From NCBI GenBank assembly GCA_024364735.1, contig JAGFNQ010006426.1, positions 288,740 to 352,739 of the forward strand: a stretch of 64,000 bases of DNA, in the 5' to 3' direction. Origin of the DNA: Boesenbergia rotunda. Taxonomy: Eukaryota > Streptophyta > Magnoliopsida > Zingiberales > Zingiberaceae. The translations under genes were made by a program, and so were the position numbers. Below, one piece after another: positions 46,501-56,377 of the stretch (position 1 is its first letter; each line of letters begins with the position of its first letter). The notes under the pieces are model-generated. The model saw only the letters and a program-made list of their open reading frames with translations. It had not been told where the DNA came from and did no database searches.

Positions 46501-49500
46501 TTGCTGAATAATGGGCCATTTCTTTGATTTGAATATATTCTTCTTCTTCAAGGTCCAGTTCATTTATAGCTGCAACTGCAGTAACAGAGGGTAAAGTATT
46601 AATTGTGGTCAAGTTTTTGTAGAATGTTACCACATTTCCTTCAATACGGACTCCTCGGTGCATTGCTCGTATGAAATTGTAGCCAATGATCATCTGTACA
46701 TTGTCTCCGAGAACCATAGGGAAACTGTATGTATAATGATTCTTTGCCCCGTTCCAAGGTATTAAAGTCATCACCCAGCTCTTTTTCCATCGGCAGTTCT
46801 TCATACTAGGTTTTATAATAGGCTACTTCCCTCTGAAGTCTTTCTATTTCTCCTTGGCACAATGAGATATAATATTGCTGCTCCTGTATCAAATTTTTAG
46901 GAAAGAAAGGAGCAGGTGCTATTGGTACCTTTTGGTTGAAGTAATAGGGTCCGCATAGGTTGCATGCGGTGATAATGCAGTTAGGGCAGTGTATCCTTGC
47001 CTGCTACATCGTTTTTCTTTTGCAGCAAGTGCAGCCTTCTGGTTGTGGTGGATATATAGCCTCATTATGATGCCACTTATGAAGGCAGTTGAGTTGTTCT
47101 TCCGTAATATTTATTTGTGGACGATATCCTCGGTCCAACTGTCCAAGCATTAGTATCATTTCATTAGAAATATGGAGAGTTTGAATGGACCTGTGCAATT
47201 CTTCATAATATTCTCCTTCCGAGGTACTAAAGATGGCGTCACTTTGCGCTTCTCCTTCTTGGACAGATAGGATATCACAATCTTCTAGAATGTCTAATTG
47301 TTCGAACATAGCTACCCTTTTGATATTTCTTCTTTCATTGGGACATTCTCTCGCAAAATATCCTTCTTGGCACACAGATAGCATTTGCACTTCTTGTTTC
47401 TTACTAAGTACTTTCTCTTTTCTATACGGGCGCGTTCACTCATTAGGTTTACTTTTGTTTCTTCTGCCCTTTGTCTTTATAATAGCCGAGAATGGACATT
47501 TGACTACAGAAAGATAGATCTTTTAAGGATCTACAGTTATACAAGATGCGGCATACAGAGACTTAGAAAGGTTATCATGTGACAATATTAAAAACATTGT
47601 CCAATACATGAATGACTACTTAAAGTTCACATCTAAAACAGGAAGACTATTCACAGGGCTAGAGTTGTCTAAAAAATTTTGGCTCAAGATGCCCGAAGAA
47701 CTTGGAGGAAGAATCAAAGCTGCCTTTGATGAAAAATATCCCAGGTTAACTATTGGTGTCTTCCCTCAGGTATTATTTGCATATAAATTTTTGGAGCAAG
47801 AATGTGCTTTTGTTGGTCGTTTAGCCTAGACGTTATTCTCGCACAGCATGCCTCACACAACTAATTGCTAAGAGTGATGATATTGATGAAGCTCACTGGT
47901 GGCTTTAAAAAAAATGATTAACGAGATTTTTTCAATCTCGGGCGATTGGCTTGCCCCACGGAAGTTTTCCACCAACCGCTAGTAAATCAAGAAGTGCTTG
48001 CAGTGGGCGGTCTAGAAGCCCAACGTTCTAGGATTTGCGCCCCATTTGGAGGAAAAATTTCTACAAAATACGTCGTAGCTGGGAATCGAACCGCAATGCC
48101 TGGGATGACAATTAGTCACCCTTTTGCTGCACCATAGTTCTGGGGGCCCACCGGTGGCTTGGAAAGCTCACACAACTAGATGCTGAGAGAAGGGCATTGG
48201 ACAACTCCCATCACATATAAATAGGCAATACTATAGCACCAGGGGCATCTTTTTGGAAGCTTCTTCACGCAAAGTACTGAACTCCATCTCCAAGAAGCCA
48301 TATGCACCATAGTAGAAGTGCATCCTACCTCAGTCAAACTCAACAAGCCCTACAAAGCACCTCAACCAAACTATAGTCACGTAGGATGAGCTGCATTAGC
48401 CCTCACTAGAGCTTGACCAAGCTTAGCTAGTATTCTGGTGGCAAAAGGCGAATCGCTCGCCCTCAGCGCCCCCGCCAACCCGTCCCAGGGCCAACACGGA
48501 GGAGGTAAATCACAGGGGCTACTAGCCCGGATGCTGTGGCTAGCGTGTGGGGAGGGTGGGCAAGCTTAGCTAGTATTCTGGCTACATGACCATATTGTGG
48601 TAAGAGCTTAATTAGCCTTAATGCATCTAATCATCCCTGCAAACAAAAAGTTACAATATTACATGACACAAAATATACGGATGTATTATAAAGATATCAT
48701 TTAAGGCCAACCTTTTTTTGATGAACATAAGATTAAGCTTAATTTTTTTTAATAAAAGTAAATAGCGAGTTTTTATTTTGCCCTCTGATTATTTCACCCT
48801 AATTGTGAAAACTATTAATTCACCAACGGAATAATGACGTGGGGCATGCCACCTATGTGCCATGGTATTTTTCCAACAAATAAAGCAATGGTGTTAATGG
48901 TTGGAGGGATGAAATGACGAGTTTGAAAATATTAGAGGTATTTTGATGATTTTAAAACTCCAAGGGGAATTGTTGGAAAGGGAAAACTCAGGTGAAATGA
49001 AAATTTCCCTAGTAACTAAGATTAATAATTTGTAGTGTTTGTGTGTGAGTTCTCAGGTACATCTTGTGTTTTGTGTTCAGGTACATCATGGTGGGGCTGG
49101 AACAACAGCTGCTGGGCTTAAGGCTGCTGTACTTCCTATCTTGCTCTCTCTACATCTCTCTTCTTTGTGTAATGGTAAAGTGCTAAAGCATTCTGTCTAA
49201 AATTAAAGCGTTGGTTTTGTAGTGCCCAACTACTATCGTGCCTTTCTTTGGTGATCAACCTTTCTGGGGTGATCGAGTGCATGCTAGAGGACTTGGGCCA
49301 CAACCCATACCCATCGATCAATTTTCACTGCAGAAGTTGGTTGATTCTATAAGGTTCATGATGGAACCAAAGGTGAGTAAGCTTGATCTTAAACGTTTTT
49401 ATTTATTTATTTTTGTCGTCGAACTTCATGCTGGAATCTTAGTTTTTTCTCCTATGATCTTAAACCTAAAAAGCTTGCATCTACTTTAAAAAAAAATTAC

Positions 49501-49679
49501 AGGTGAAGGAAAATGCTGTGGAATTGGCCAAGGCGATGGAAACTGAAGACGGGGTTTCCGGAGCCGTGAGGGCATTCTTGAAGCATCTTCCCATAAAGAA
49601 GTCGACGCAGGCTGCAGCACAACCATCAGGTGTAATTGGCTTTTTGCATGGCTTTCTTGGATGCTTTAGCTGTTCCTGA
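25571..49679 (+). CDS. UGT80A: Sterol 3-beta-glucosyltransferase, UGT80 family, 14 exons, 589 aa
   Basis: It transfers glucose from UDP-glucose to the 3-hydroxyl of membrane sterols to form steryl glucosides. Exons: 25571-25646, 27050-27231, 27965-28207, 29127-29238, 29329-29499, 30675-30738, 30872-30929, 40728-40905, 41219-41349, 43060-43162, 43255-43331, 49081-49128, 49223-49372 and 49503-49679. All introns are GT-AG, phases agree and no stop interrupts the 1770 bases. The first 86 residues are poorly conserved. LNRIATVKDDGTV is followed by the GT28-type N-terminal domain with GTRGDVQP (residues 151-158). The C-terminal UDP-sugar domain has VHHGGAGTTAAGL (466-478) and FFGDQPFWGD (489-498). 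The protein ends in a Cys-rich FLGCFSCS. There is no signal peptide; the family acts peripherally on membranes. ATG 25571 has A at -3 and G at +4 and is the first in-frame ATG. The length is slightly below the usual 600-640. The symbol is by family only. Introns 7 and 11 are swollen by insertions. Confidence 0.95.
25647..30871 (+). other. Introns 1-6 of UGT80
   Basis: Intron 1 is 25647-27049, intron 2 27232-27964, intron 3 28208-29126, intron 4 29239-29328 (90 bp), intron 5 29500-30674 and intron 6 30739-30871, interleaved with exons 2-6. All are T-rich with ordinary polypyrimidine acceptors. I see no mobile element or second gene in them. Several open stretches on either strand are chance frames. 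Confidence 0.7.
32732..33225. mobile_element. Perfect 494-bp palindrome with tRNA-like promoter boxes (element 2)
   Basis: Arms 32732-32978 and 32979-33225 appear exactly complementary with no spacer: both strands encode the same 67-residue frame from symmetric positions. Right arm, reading outward: A-box tagctcaattgg (32979-32990), B-box ggttcgaatcc (33033-33043), then tgggaaggcaaaaatccac, then a G/C-rich block built on ggggccgccaaatgaga repeats. Outer termini are TGTAACGACC/GGTCGTTACA. It is a head-to-head dimer of a tRNA-headed retroelement, related to 14751-15066. The encoded frame is unlikely to be a real protein. Confidence 0.9.
33236..36062 (-). mobile_element. Large solo LTR (probable Ty3-gypsy) inside hAT-1
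   Basis: It is 2827 bp with ends TGTCA...TGACA. Typical LTR-end wording is tgtcacgccccgagg on the left (the 3' end if read on the minus strand). There is no gag or pol. The right flank is GCTTC (36063-36067). The matching GCTTC (32727-32731) lies left of the palindrome rather than next to the LTR. Related LTR pieces lie at 11001-18836. Orientation is inferred from ...GGGGCGTGACA being a common plant LTR 3' end. Confidence 0.65.
37902..39831. other. hAT-1 subterminal region with possible captured gene fragment
   Basis: It is mostly A/T-rich non-coding. On the minus strand, 38925-38450 shows protein-like but broken frames (for example YYDFELWYRL and SEYVKFTIGYEM) with ordinary amino-acid composition, as if from a host exon. 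I do not recognise the source. The remainder (39000-39830) holds nothing I can identify. Confidence 0.3.
39832..40009. mobile_element. 178-bp MITE nested in hAT-1
   Basis: Perfect 19-bp terminal inverted repeats: gaattcgcagcgtgaaact at 39832-39850 and agtttcacgctgcgaattc at 39991-40009. Core words cacgtccgatt, ggggggcacggtgaa and attgctaca are shared with the MITE at 24972-25165. Confidence 0.8.
42061..42265 (-). mobile_element. SINE, minus strand, in UGT80 intron 9
   Basis: This 205-bp insertion is flanked by ttgattaaattagt (42047-42060) and ttgattgaattagt (42266-42279), a 14-bp duplication with one mismatch. Read on the minus strand it starts with a tRNA-like head (gtccccacgggatggactaattgttaggac) and a B-box-like ggtcaaaacct. 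The body contains ctcctccgtgttggtcctggg and is shared with 48439-48560. Confidence 0.75.
43605..44290. repeat. Degenerate G/C-rich repeats in UGT80 intron 11, possibly a DNA-transposon relic
   Basis: 43670-43990 repeats words like gaggcctcgcgatgac and tggaggcctcgtgatgac with poor conservation. The flanks tttaaaatatcatgctgtgtcgcc (43609) and the reverse complement of ...ggattgagattttaaaatgg (44273-44292) are weakly inverted. This may mean a non-autonomous DNA element, but I cannot assign it. Confidence 0.35.
44350..47480 (-). pseudogene. Endogenous caulimovirid (pararetrovirus) fragment, minus strand
   Basis: A degenerate piece of a plant pararetrovirus polyprotein lies in intron 11. In order on the minus strand: a CCHC-type zinc finger segment (47390-47004); protease-like then reverse transcriptase sequence (46804-45953), with the catalytic aspartate pair just past a stop near 45860; RNase H pieces (45753-45568 and 45465-45226); a further open C-terminal stretch of unknown role (45179-44700); and a promoter-like region near 44525. 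Stops, frame changes and an apparent deletion between RT and RNase H make it non-functional. The capsid part is on the opposite strand next to it. Family assignment rests on RT and RNase H similarity; the genus is not determined. Confidence 0.82.
44515..44535 (-). promoter_or_regulatory. Relic promoter of the endogenous pararetrovirus
   Basis: On the minus strand ctctataaga (44530-44521) is a TATA-type motif. It is followed by aagggaaggt and a purine-rich leader, the layout of caulimovirid transcript promoters. Its position after the polyprotein fits the circular viral map. Activity is unknown. Confidence 0.45.
47500..47830 (+). pseudogene. Endogenous caulimovirid capsid-region fragment, inverted relative to RT
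   Basis: The + strand frame ending TAG at 47827-47829 resembles the part of a caulimovirid polyprotein that precedes the CCHC finger: a Trp-containing PEELGGRI segment, then KYPRLTIGV and FAYKFLEQEC. In a viral genome this would be on the same strand as, and upstream of, the finger at 47390. Here the two point at each other, so an inversion junction lies at about 47450-47510. Confidence 0.65.
47906..48148 (-). mobile_element. tRNA-derived SINE, minus strand, in intron 11
   Basis: Flanks cactggtggctt (47894-47905) and caccggtggctt (48149-48160) form a 12-bp duplication with one mismatch. On the minus strand the element starts with a tRNA-like head. A perfect B-box ggttcgattcc lies at 48092-48082. 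It ends with a stem-loop (cgagatt/aatctcg, 47922-47940) followed by a T-run. Confidence 0.78.
48439..48560 (-). mobile_element. 5'-truncated SINE with 21-bp TSD
   Basis: It matches the 3' part of the SINE at 42061-42265 but lacks the tRNA-like head. It is bounded by identical 21-base copies beginning caagcttagctag at 48418-48438 and 48561-48581. The perfect duplication indicates a fairly recent insertion. Confidence 0.8.
49055..49080 (+). promoter_or_regulatory. Tandem 3' splice sites before UGT80 exon 12
   Basis: Two AG acceptors lie 24 bases apart (49055-49056 and 49079-49080), each followed by gtacatc. The downstream one joins exon 11 to VHHGGAG as in the family. Using the upstream one would add exactly 8 in-frame codons without a stop. 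Confidence 0.6.
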
Positions 49680-50164
49680 ATCTTCCTATTTCCCTCCTTG
49701 TTTGTGTATAAATTAGCGTGGGGGGTTGTGTTATTTTTGTTCGTATAAGGTTGCATTTGTGTCATCTGTGTAGTCCATTGAAATTGTTTGCCTGGGTAAA
49801 GTTGGGCAACAAGGAAAAGAATGATAATAATTGTATTACTAGAGTCATACACATCGTCTCCTTCACATGCCCCCATGCTACGGTACACCGGCAACGACGA
49901 TCAATTCGGACGACGAGACTTGTAGTTGGATACTTGGGTAAACAATGGAATTCTCATTGCTCTCCCCTTCCCTACCGCAGCTCGAGTTTCGCTGTGTCTT
50001 GTCCTTGTTTGGGCTCCCCTTGTCTTATGTAAATAATTTTCTAAGATAATTATCGAATTTTAGTTTTCTTTATAGCCTTTAATTTTAATCTTAGAATCTT
50101 AGAAATAATATATTTTATTCCTCTTAATTATAAAGCATTTAATTAAACTTCACAGGTGTTTTTT
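49680..50164 (+). other. UGT80 3' UTR and flank
   Basis: This is T-rich sequence following the stop codon. A/T-rich poly(A)-signal-like words such as aaataatatatttt lie near 50103. No other feature is seen before the LTR that begins at 50165. Confidence 0.5.
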
Positions 50165-51835
50165 TGTTGGTGTAATTTTTTTTTTCAAGATTGATCAGTT
50201 TTTTAGGCTTGAATTGGCTTGAGCTTGAGTTTCAATATTTAGATAATATGTGAAAAGAGGTTAAATAGATCAAAGTTGATTGAATATTTGACAATATGTG
50301 AAAAGAAGTCAAGTATGTCATTGAGGATCGGATATGTGATTAGGAAAGTTTTAATTGCGGTTAGGACAAAGTAAAATCCAAGTGGGTTAAGGAGGATCAC
50401 ATGTTGGTAGGGTGAAAGTCTACTGAGTGACTAGTTTAAACTGAAATTAGGCAAAGAAAGTCCAAGTGGGTTATGGAAGATCGCACGTTGGTAGGGTGGA
50501 GTTTACCGAGTGACTAGTCCTAATTGAGGTTAGGCAAAGAGAAGTCTAAGTGAATCAAGGAGAATCACACGTTGGCAAAGGAAGCTTCACTGAGTTTAGG
50601 CAGGGTGGAAGTTCTAGTGACTAGTTCTAACTGCGGTTAGGCAAAGGAAAGTCCAAGTGGATCAAAGAGGACTGCATGTTGGCAAAGAAAATTTTAGGTG
50701 GGTCAAGGGTTGACTGAGCACTTGGTGAGAAAGCTCTGGCAGGTTAAGGTTGATCGGATGTTAGGCAATGGGAAGTCCCAACAAGTCACTATTGATCGGA
50801 TGTTGGGCAAGGAATCCTAGAGTTGGGTTAGATAAGTTAGAGTTAGGTAATCGATTAGCCTTAATCTAATCGATTAGGCTAATCAATTAGGAGATTTTCG
50901 CGAGAACATAAAAGGTTCTAAATTGATTGGTCAACCGATTAAGACAGAGCAAATTGATTAGGGCTAGATTATCGCGAAGAATAGTAGTCTTAATCGATTA
51001 AAAATATTTCCTAATCGATTAGGATGTGTTTCCGCGAGAGCACAATAGAGTATCTAATCGATTAGGCTAATCAATTAGAAGGATATCCTAATCGATTAGG
51101 AAGCATTCTCGCATGAAGAAAAGAGCTTGGAATCGATTGGCTTAATCGATTAAGTCTTCCCTTATCGATTAGGCAAATCGATTAGGGTATTTGTTGCGAG
51201 AGAATAGAAAGGTTGAGAATCGATTGGGCAATTGATTAGGAACCTTTCTCTCGCGAATTGAAAGCTTCTGAATCAATTGAGATAATCGACGAGAAGCTGC
51301 CTAATCAATTGAGATGACTCACCAATCGATTAGGATTTGAAAAAGAGTTGTTTTGCAGGTTGTGAACGGGTAGATCCTATGTGGCATCCCTAATCTTTTG
51401 GGAGGCGTCGAAGAACCCTAGAAAAGGGTTTTCATGGACAGTTCGAAGTGCAACGATTTCCACCAGTTTTTAAGGTTTGGAGGAGAAGTGTTGCTGCACT
51501 TTCCAAACATTAAGAGGCTGATCAAAGCAATAAGAGAGCGAACTAAGTTTTCCTTATGGTAAATAGTGTTCGATTTCATTTGTATTTGTTTGTGTGTTTC
51601 TTGTTGTGTTCTCGTATTGTGGTTGTATGAGGCTTCTCTACATTGGGGAAGGAGGTTTTTATAGTGCATCTGTGATTGAGGAGCGTGAATCCTTGGATTA
51701 GTCACATCAAGGAGGTGTATATCAAGTAAAGAGAATGTATTGGCATTGTGGAGTTGTTGCTTCGAGTATTCGTTGTAAATCGTCATCGAAGAACGATTGA
51801 ATTTATTTACCCCTAGCTCTCTACATGTCCAAACA
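50165..51835 (+). mobile_element. 5' LTR of Sirevirus E
   Basis: It begins TGTTGGTGTAAT and ends ...gtccaaaca, followed by a degenerate primer-binding site. The 5' part has diverged direct repeats (ccaagtgggttatggaagatcgcacgttgg type) at 50370-50800. The 3' part has taatcgattagg-type palindromes at 50840-51330. It lies 486 bp after the UGT80 stop codon. Length is 1671 bp. Confidence 0.75.
50840..51330. repeat. AATCGATT palindrome array in LTR E
   Basis: Repeated taatcgattagg / aatcaattagg pairs, facing each other in inverted orientation, are separated by gcgagaa-type spacers. It corresponds in position to the GATCGGTC and GGGCGCCC arrays of the other LTRs. Confidence 0.75.
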
Positions 51836-51837
51836 AA

Positions 51838-51849
51838 TGATATCTGAGT
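51838..51849 (+). other. Degenerate primer-binding site of Sirevirus E
   Basis: tgatatctgagt directly after the LTR resembles TGGTATCAGAGC with a few substitutions. Confidence 0.55.
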
Positions 51850-51924
51850 GAGCCGCTCTTATTTGGACCAATTGTCGGAGAGAGCAACGAGCTAGATGAA
51901 GAAGAAGTCCTAATTTCAACAGGT

Positions 51925-53161
51925 CAAAGAACTAATCATCAAGAGTGGAGAATTTTCTTATGATGGAGATAGAGCAATGATTTGCTCTTATGGGGGTTTT
52001 GAAGCTCCAACGGATAGCAAAGGGAAGCTCCTCGAGAAGAAGAAATGGATCGAGGAGCAAATCAAGAGATGTGATGCCAACGACAAACTAATCAAATTGT
52101 TAGTTAATATATTGTCAAGCACCATCTTGTATAAAATTAGAGAATATCAAGATGTCAAGGAGTTATGAAATAAGTTGGTAAAACTTCATGAAAATCTAAC
52201 CTCGGTACAAAACGAAGACAAATCTAAAGAGAGAAAGTCGTTGGATCAAGAACAAGAGATTTCGGAGGTTGTGAGATGCTCAACACCTGAGGAAGAAGTT
52301 GAAGAAGCATCGTTCTCAAGGATTGGGGGGGGGGGGGGAGTGTAGTTTATTGATACCGGAACAAGAAAAGCTTCAACTTCTGGATCAAACAAAAATTCAT
52401 GTGTCACTCCTATAAGCAAAGGTATAACTATTTCAATTGTTAAAAATAAAGATTATATCATTTACTTTAAGTGTAGAGGAAAAGGACATTACAAAAAGTA
52501 AGTGCCCAAAATTGGCCAAGAAAACTCAAGTTGCACCCAAGATCTAGGTGAAGTCAAATAAGGTTTGTCCCGCGATACGAAAGGCCAAAGAGCACATTGT
52601 GTGCTTTTCTTGTAACCAAAAGGGCCATTATTGGAATCAATGTCTAAGGGGAGGAATCCGACCAAGAACTAAGGAAGAAGCTCAAATCAAAGAGGAGCTT
52701 CCAAAAACAAGACTAATATACTATTAGTTAATTGTACTTTTTATGTCATGATAAAGAGCATGCTAGATTTAAATTTTATTATTTTAATATTATTTATCAT
52801 GAAAATAGAAAGTATAAAAATTCTAAGAAAAATTACAAGTCATGGTAAATCCATAAAATCTAAGCATAAAAGGAAAATTATCCAAGGCAATAAAGAAAAA
52901 TCCAAATTTGAGGATTTAAGGATAGAAAATCAAGTCTTGAGATCAAGACTTGACAAATTAGAGAGGATCCTAGAAAAATTGACAAATAATGTCAAAGGGC
53001 TAAGAAATAAAACCTAAGTTTAGGAAAACAAGGGACATCTATGGACAATAAGGGTTGGAGCACAAATCAAAGTTCAAGGACAAGGTGTCCTCATATTATA
53101 GAGTTTCACAACTATGGAACTAACCCTATGACTAGAAGTCAATTCAAAGCTATAAGGGAAG
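51925..53161 (+). pseudogene. Sirevirus E gag (broken)
   Basis: Pieces of copia-type gag: ICSYGGFEAPTDSKGK near 51980, KLVKLHENL near 52175, a damaged first zinc knuckle near 52470 (a TAA falls inside it) and an intact second knuckle CFSCNQKGHYWNQC near 52600. A Lys-rich segment with IENQVLRSRLDKLERIL (coiled-coil-like) follows near 52930. Several stops and frame changes are present. It is interrupted at 53161 by hAT-3 and continues at 55999. It is homologous to the gag of Sirevirus F at 62961-64000. Confidence 0.8.
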
Positions 53162-55990
53162 TAGACTTGACCACGGGCCGGGTCCAGCTCGGACCCGATT
53201 CGAGTCAACGGACCGGGTGGCCCGTCGACCCGGTTCGTCAGGTTGAACCGAAACTGACCCAGCAGGATGCTGGGTTGGTACCGGTTCCAAGGGGATGGGA
53301 ACCGCCTGACCGGCGGTTCGAACTGCCAGTTCCAACGGCTTCGAACCGCCTAACTGACGGTTCGGAGCCGTTGGAGATGTTTTTTTTAATTTTTTTTAAC
53401 GGTTAAGATCATTTGATCATTTTTTGATCAATGACTATGATTTAGTGACCGTTATGATCCAAACTCTATAAATAGGGAGTTCATTTCATCATTTTCACAC
53501 ATATCTTCTCTACTTTCATTCTCAACTTCATATTCTCTACGAGTTTTCAGCTTCATCTTTCGACGACAATGGAAGGTGGTCACAGAATTTCATTATCTCG
53601 ATCTCGAAGGGGAAAAGAAATAGCGTACGAGGATCCCAACATTCAAATTTAATCCACCGATGATGTGACCGAGGCTCAGCCCCAGCACCTTCCGATGACC
53701 GAAACACAAGGAAGTACCGATGCAATTACTTCTAAGGTTCAGGAAAATCCTCCTTTAAAATTTTATATTTTCACTAAACATTTTGAGAATGTCACACTTT
53801 CGTCGGGAGAATTACGTGCAAAATGTAAGCATTGCAATGCTTCCTACAAATTCCAAGCGGCTGGCGGCTATGAGTCGTTAAAACGATATGTAAAAATGAA
53901 GCACCTGACGGAATATGGGCTTGACCGCTCTCAAGCACAATTATCAAGATTTTCTAGTGGTAGTAGTACTGATTTTGGTTTATTTTTATATTCTGATAAT
54001 AAATTAAGAGAATCATTAGCTAAATTTGTTTCCGTGGAACATCTTTTTTTTAGTTTTGGATCTAAATGCATATTTAAATTTTTTTTGTAAAGAATTTCTT
54101 AATTCATGTGCTAAACATGTTCCTAGGACTACATTTACTCGTATAATTAAAAGATTAGTAAAACAAGAAAAAAAGAATTTAATTGATGAATTTAGTAAAT
54201 TAAATAATAAAGTTCTTTATATTTCGATATTTGGAGAGATCATTGGCAAACTCATTCTTATATGGGTGTGACTTGCCATTAGATTGATAACTCTTGGATC
54301 CTCCAAAAAAGATTGCTAGCTTATAAAATTTTTGATGAATTACATACTGCTCATAATATTACACAATTATTATGTTTAATTTTAGAAGAATATGGATTGA
54401 CTCATAAAATATTTTCAATATCATTAGATAATGCTAGTTCTAATGCCACTTCTATATATGAACTAAAATTTGTTTGTCAACCTGTTATTGGTGGTTTATT
54501 TTTTCATATTCGTTGTGTATTCCATGTTTTAAATTTATGTGTTCAAGATGGATTAAAACTTTTAGAAAATTATATTCAACTAATTAGAATTGCAATTTTA
54601 TATTTATGGTCGCATCTATCTATGATGAAATAATGGGGTAGATTTTGTAAAGCTAATGAAATTAGACCTAAAAAATTTATACGTGATGCTCCAACACGTT
54701 GGAATTCAACATATCAATTATTACAAGATTCATTTTAATATAAAGATTTATTATGTTTATTTTTTGCACAAAATAGTAATACTAATATATATTTATTTTC
54801 ACAACAATGGAATATATGTAATAATATTTGTAAAATTTTAAAAGTATTAAACGATGCAACTGAATAACTTTTCGGTGTTTATTATCCCACTGCTTATTTA
54901 GTTTTAGTAAATTTTTCTAGTATAGTATTAGTATTAAATGAACATATCAATAATGAAGCTTTAACTTCTTGCATATTAACTATGAAAAGTAAATGAGGAA
55001 AATATTTTTATTTTATTCCTGAAATTTATTTAATTGCATTTGCTTTAGATCCTAGATTTAAATTAGAAGCTTTACAAGAAATGTTAACTTTATATTATGA
55101 CACTTTAATTCCTATTAAAATTCTTCTTCTCCAGATCAAGTTAATATTATATATAATATTAGAAAATATTTATATGATCTTTATAATCAATATTATATTA
55201 AATATAAAATACAAACTAATATTTTTGAAATACAATAGCCTATTAGTATTAATTTAAAACTTACAAAAATATAACTTTTATTAAAAGAACGGATGAAACG
55301 TCCATGAGGATCCTCAAGTTCCACATAGGAACTTGAGAATTATTTTACGATGTTTTTTATTTTAATAAAGCAAATAGCGAAGATTTTGATATCTTAAAGT
55401 GGTGGTCACAGAAGGCTCAAAGCTTTCCTGTTCTCTCCGTGATTGCAAAAAAAATTTTAGCTTATCCAGTGTCAACTGTTGCTATGGAGCAGACGTTCAG
55501 TGCCGACGGTAACATATTAGATGAACGACGATCAACTATGCCTCCCGACTCATTAAAGCATTAAGCATTACTAGACAATTGAACCAGAGTTGAGAAAAAA
55601 ATCCAAGGAATGCAACTTTCAGAAGACGAAGTCGAAGAATTTGATATCGAGGAACGAATACAACGGGAATGGGAGGAAATGGAAGTGACTAATGAAAATT
55701 ATAAAAGGGTAAAAATATAAAAGAACTACGTGGGCTTTGATTCCCCTACACCCTAAGGGGATACGTAGGCAACATAAATAAGTGTAAGCCCTTCTTTTAA
55801 AATAAATTTTAAATTTAATTATTAAATTTTAAAATTTTAAATATAATAATCATGAACCGTGGTGAACCGTGAACCGAATTGTGAACCGGCGGTTCCGAAT
55901 CGTGAACCATAACTGTTTTGGGCAGTTAAGGTTAAGGGTCGATCTCCCACGAACCGTCGAACCGTCGGTTCTGAACCGTGGTCGGGTCTA
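53162..55990 (+). mobile_element. hAT-3, a 2.8-kb hAT element with TSD AAGGGAAG
   Basis: Terminal inverted repeats tagacttgaccacgg (left) and ccgtggtcgggtcta (right) are flanked by identical aagggaag at 53154-53161 and 55991-55998. Subterminal regions carry repeated cggttc / gaaccg words (53220-53370 and 55850-55980). Inside is a + strand hAT transposase relic. It inserted into the gag region of Sirevirus E. Confidence 0.92.
53569..55720 (+). pseudogene. hAT-3 transposase (BED-finger, RICESLEEPER-like), disrupted
   Basis: Start ATG at 53569. A TAA at 53650-53652 breaks the N-terminus after 27 codons. Then comes a BED-type zinc finger (CKHC near 53825, ending KMKH), in which the position usually held by the first histidine reads tyrosine (LKRYVKMKH). 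Central catalytic-region pieces lie at 54300-54640. A C-terminal dimerisation block lies near 55400-55570, with AYPVSTVAMEQTFSADGNIL and DERRSTM. Further stops and frameshifts occur throughout. It is a different hAT lineage from hAT-1 and hAT-2. Confidence 0.85.
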
Positions 55991-55998
55991 AAGGGAAG

Positions 55999-56377
55999 TT
56001 ATCCATAGAGTTAACTTTTAGGAGACAAATGTGACTAAGGCTTCTATGAAGCCTAGAAAAATCACTAGGAAGGTACCAAAGGAAGTTATTTGTAGTGAGT
56101 ACCTAGAACACTTAAGGAGCACAAATAGATTTTGAGTTCCTAAGAGTATGTTCGCTACACCCTAGATAGGTTTAGAGTGTGTCAACTCTAATTTGAAGGG
56201 TAGTTAACCTAACTATGATGATGTTGGCATGTTAGGATATTTTTAAGGTATTATGACATCTTGAAAATGAAAAGTTAATCTTTATTCTTGAAGAGTAAAA
56301 AAGTGCCAATTAAAATCATTGAAGAATTGAGCTTAATCAAGTTGGCACAAATAATAGAAAAATTCAAAGTAATGCCT
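55999..56377 (+). pseudogene. Sirevirus E gag 3' end and following region
   Basis: It continues the gag homology after hAT-3 (codons matching the YLEHSRSANRFWVPKS end of gag F), then about 210 bp homologous to the sequence after gag in F. It is cut at 56378 by the LTR of Sirevirus F. Confidence 0.7.

Noticed and set aside
45953..46804. Intact Ty3-gypsy polyprotein
   Set aside because: The RT/RNase H pieces look closer to caulimovirids, there is no integrase or LTR, and a capsid-region fragment lies beside it.
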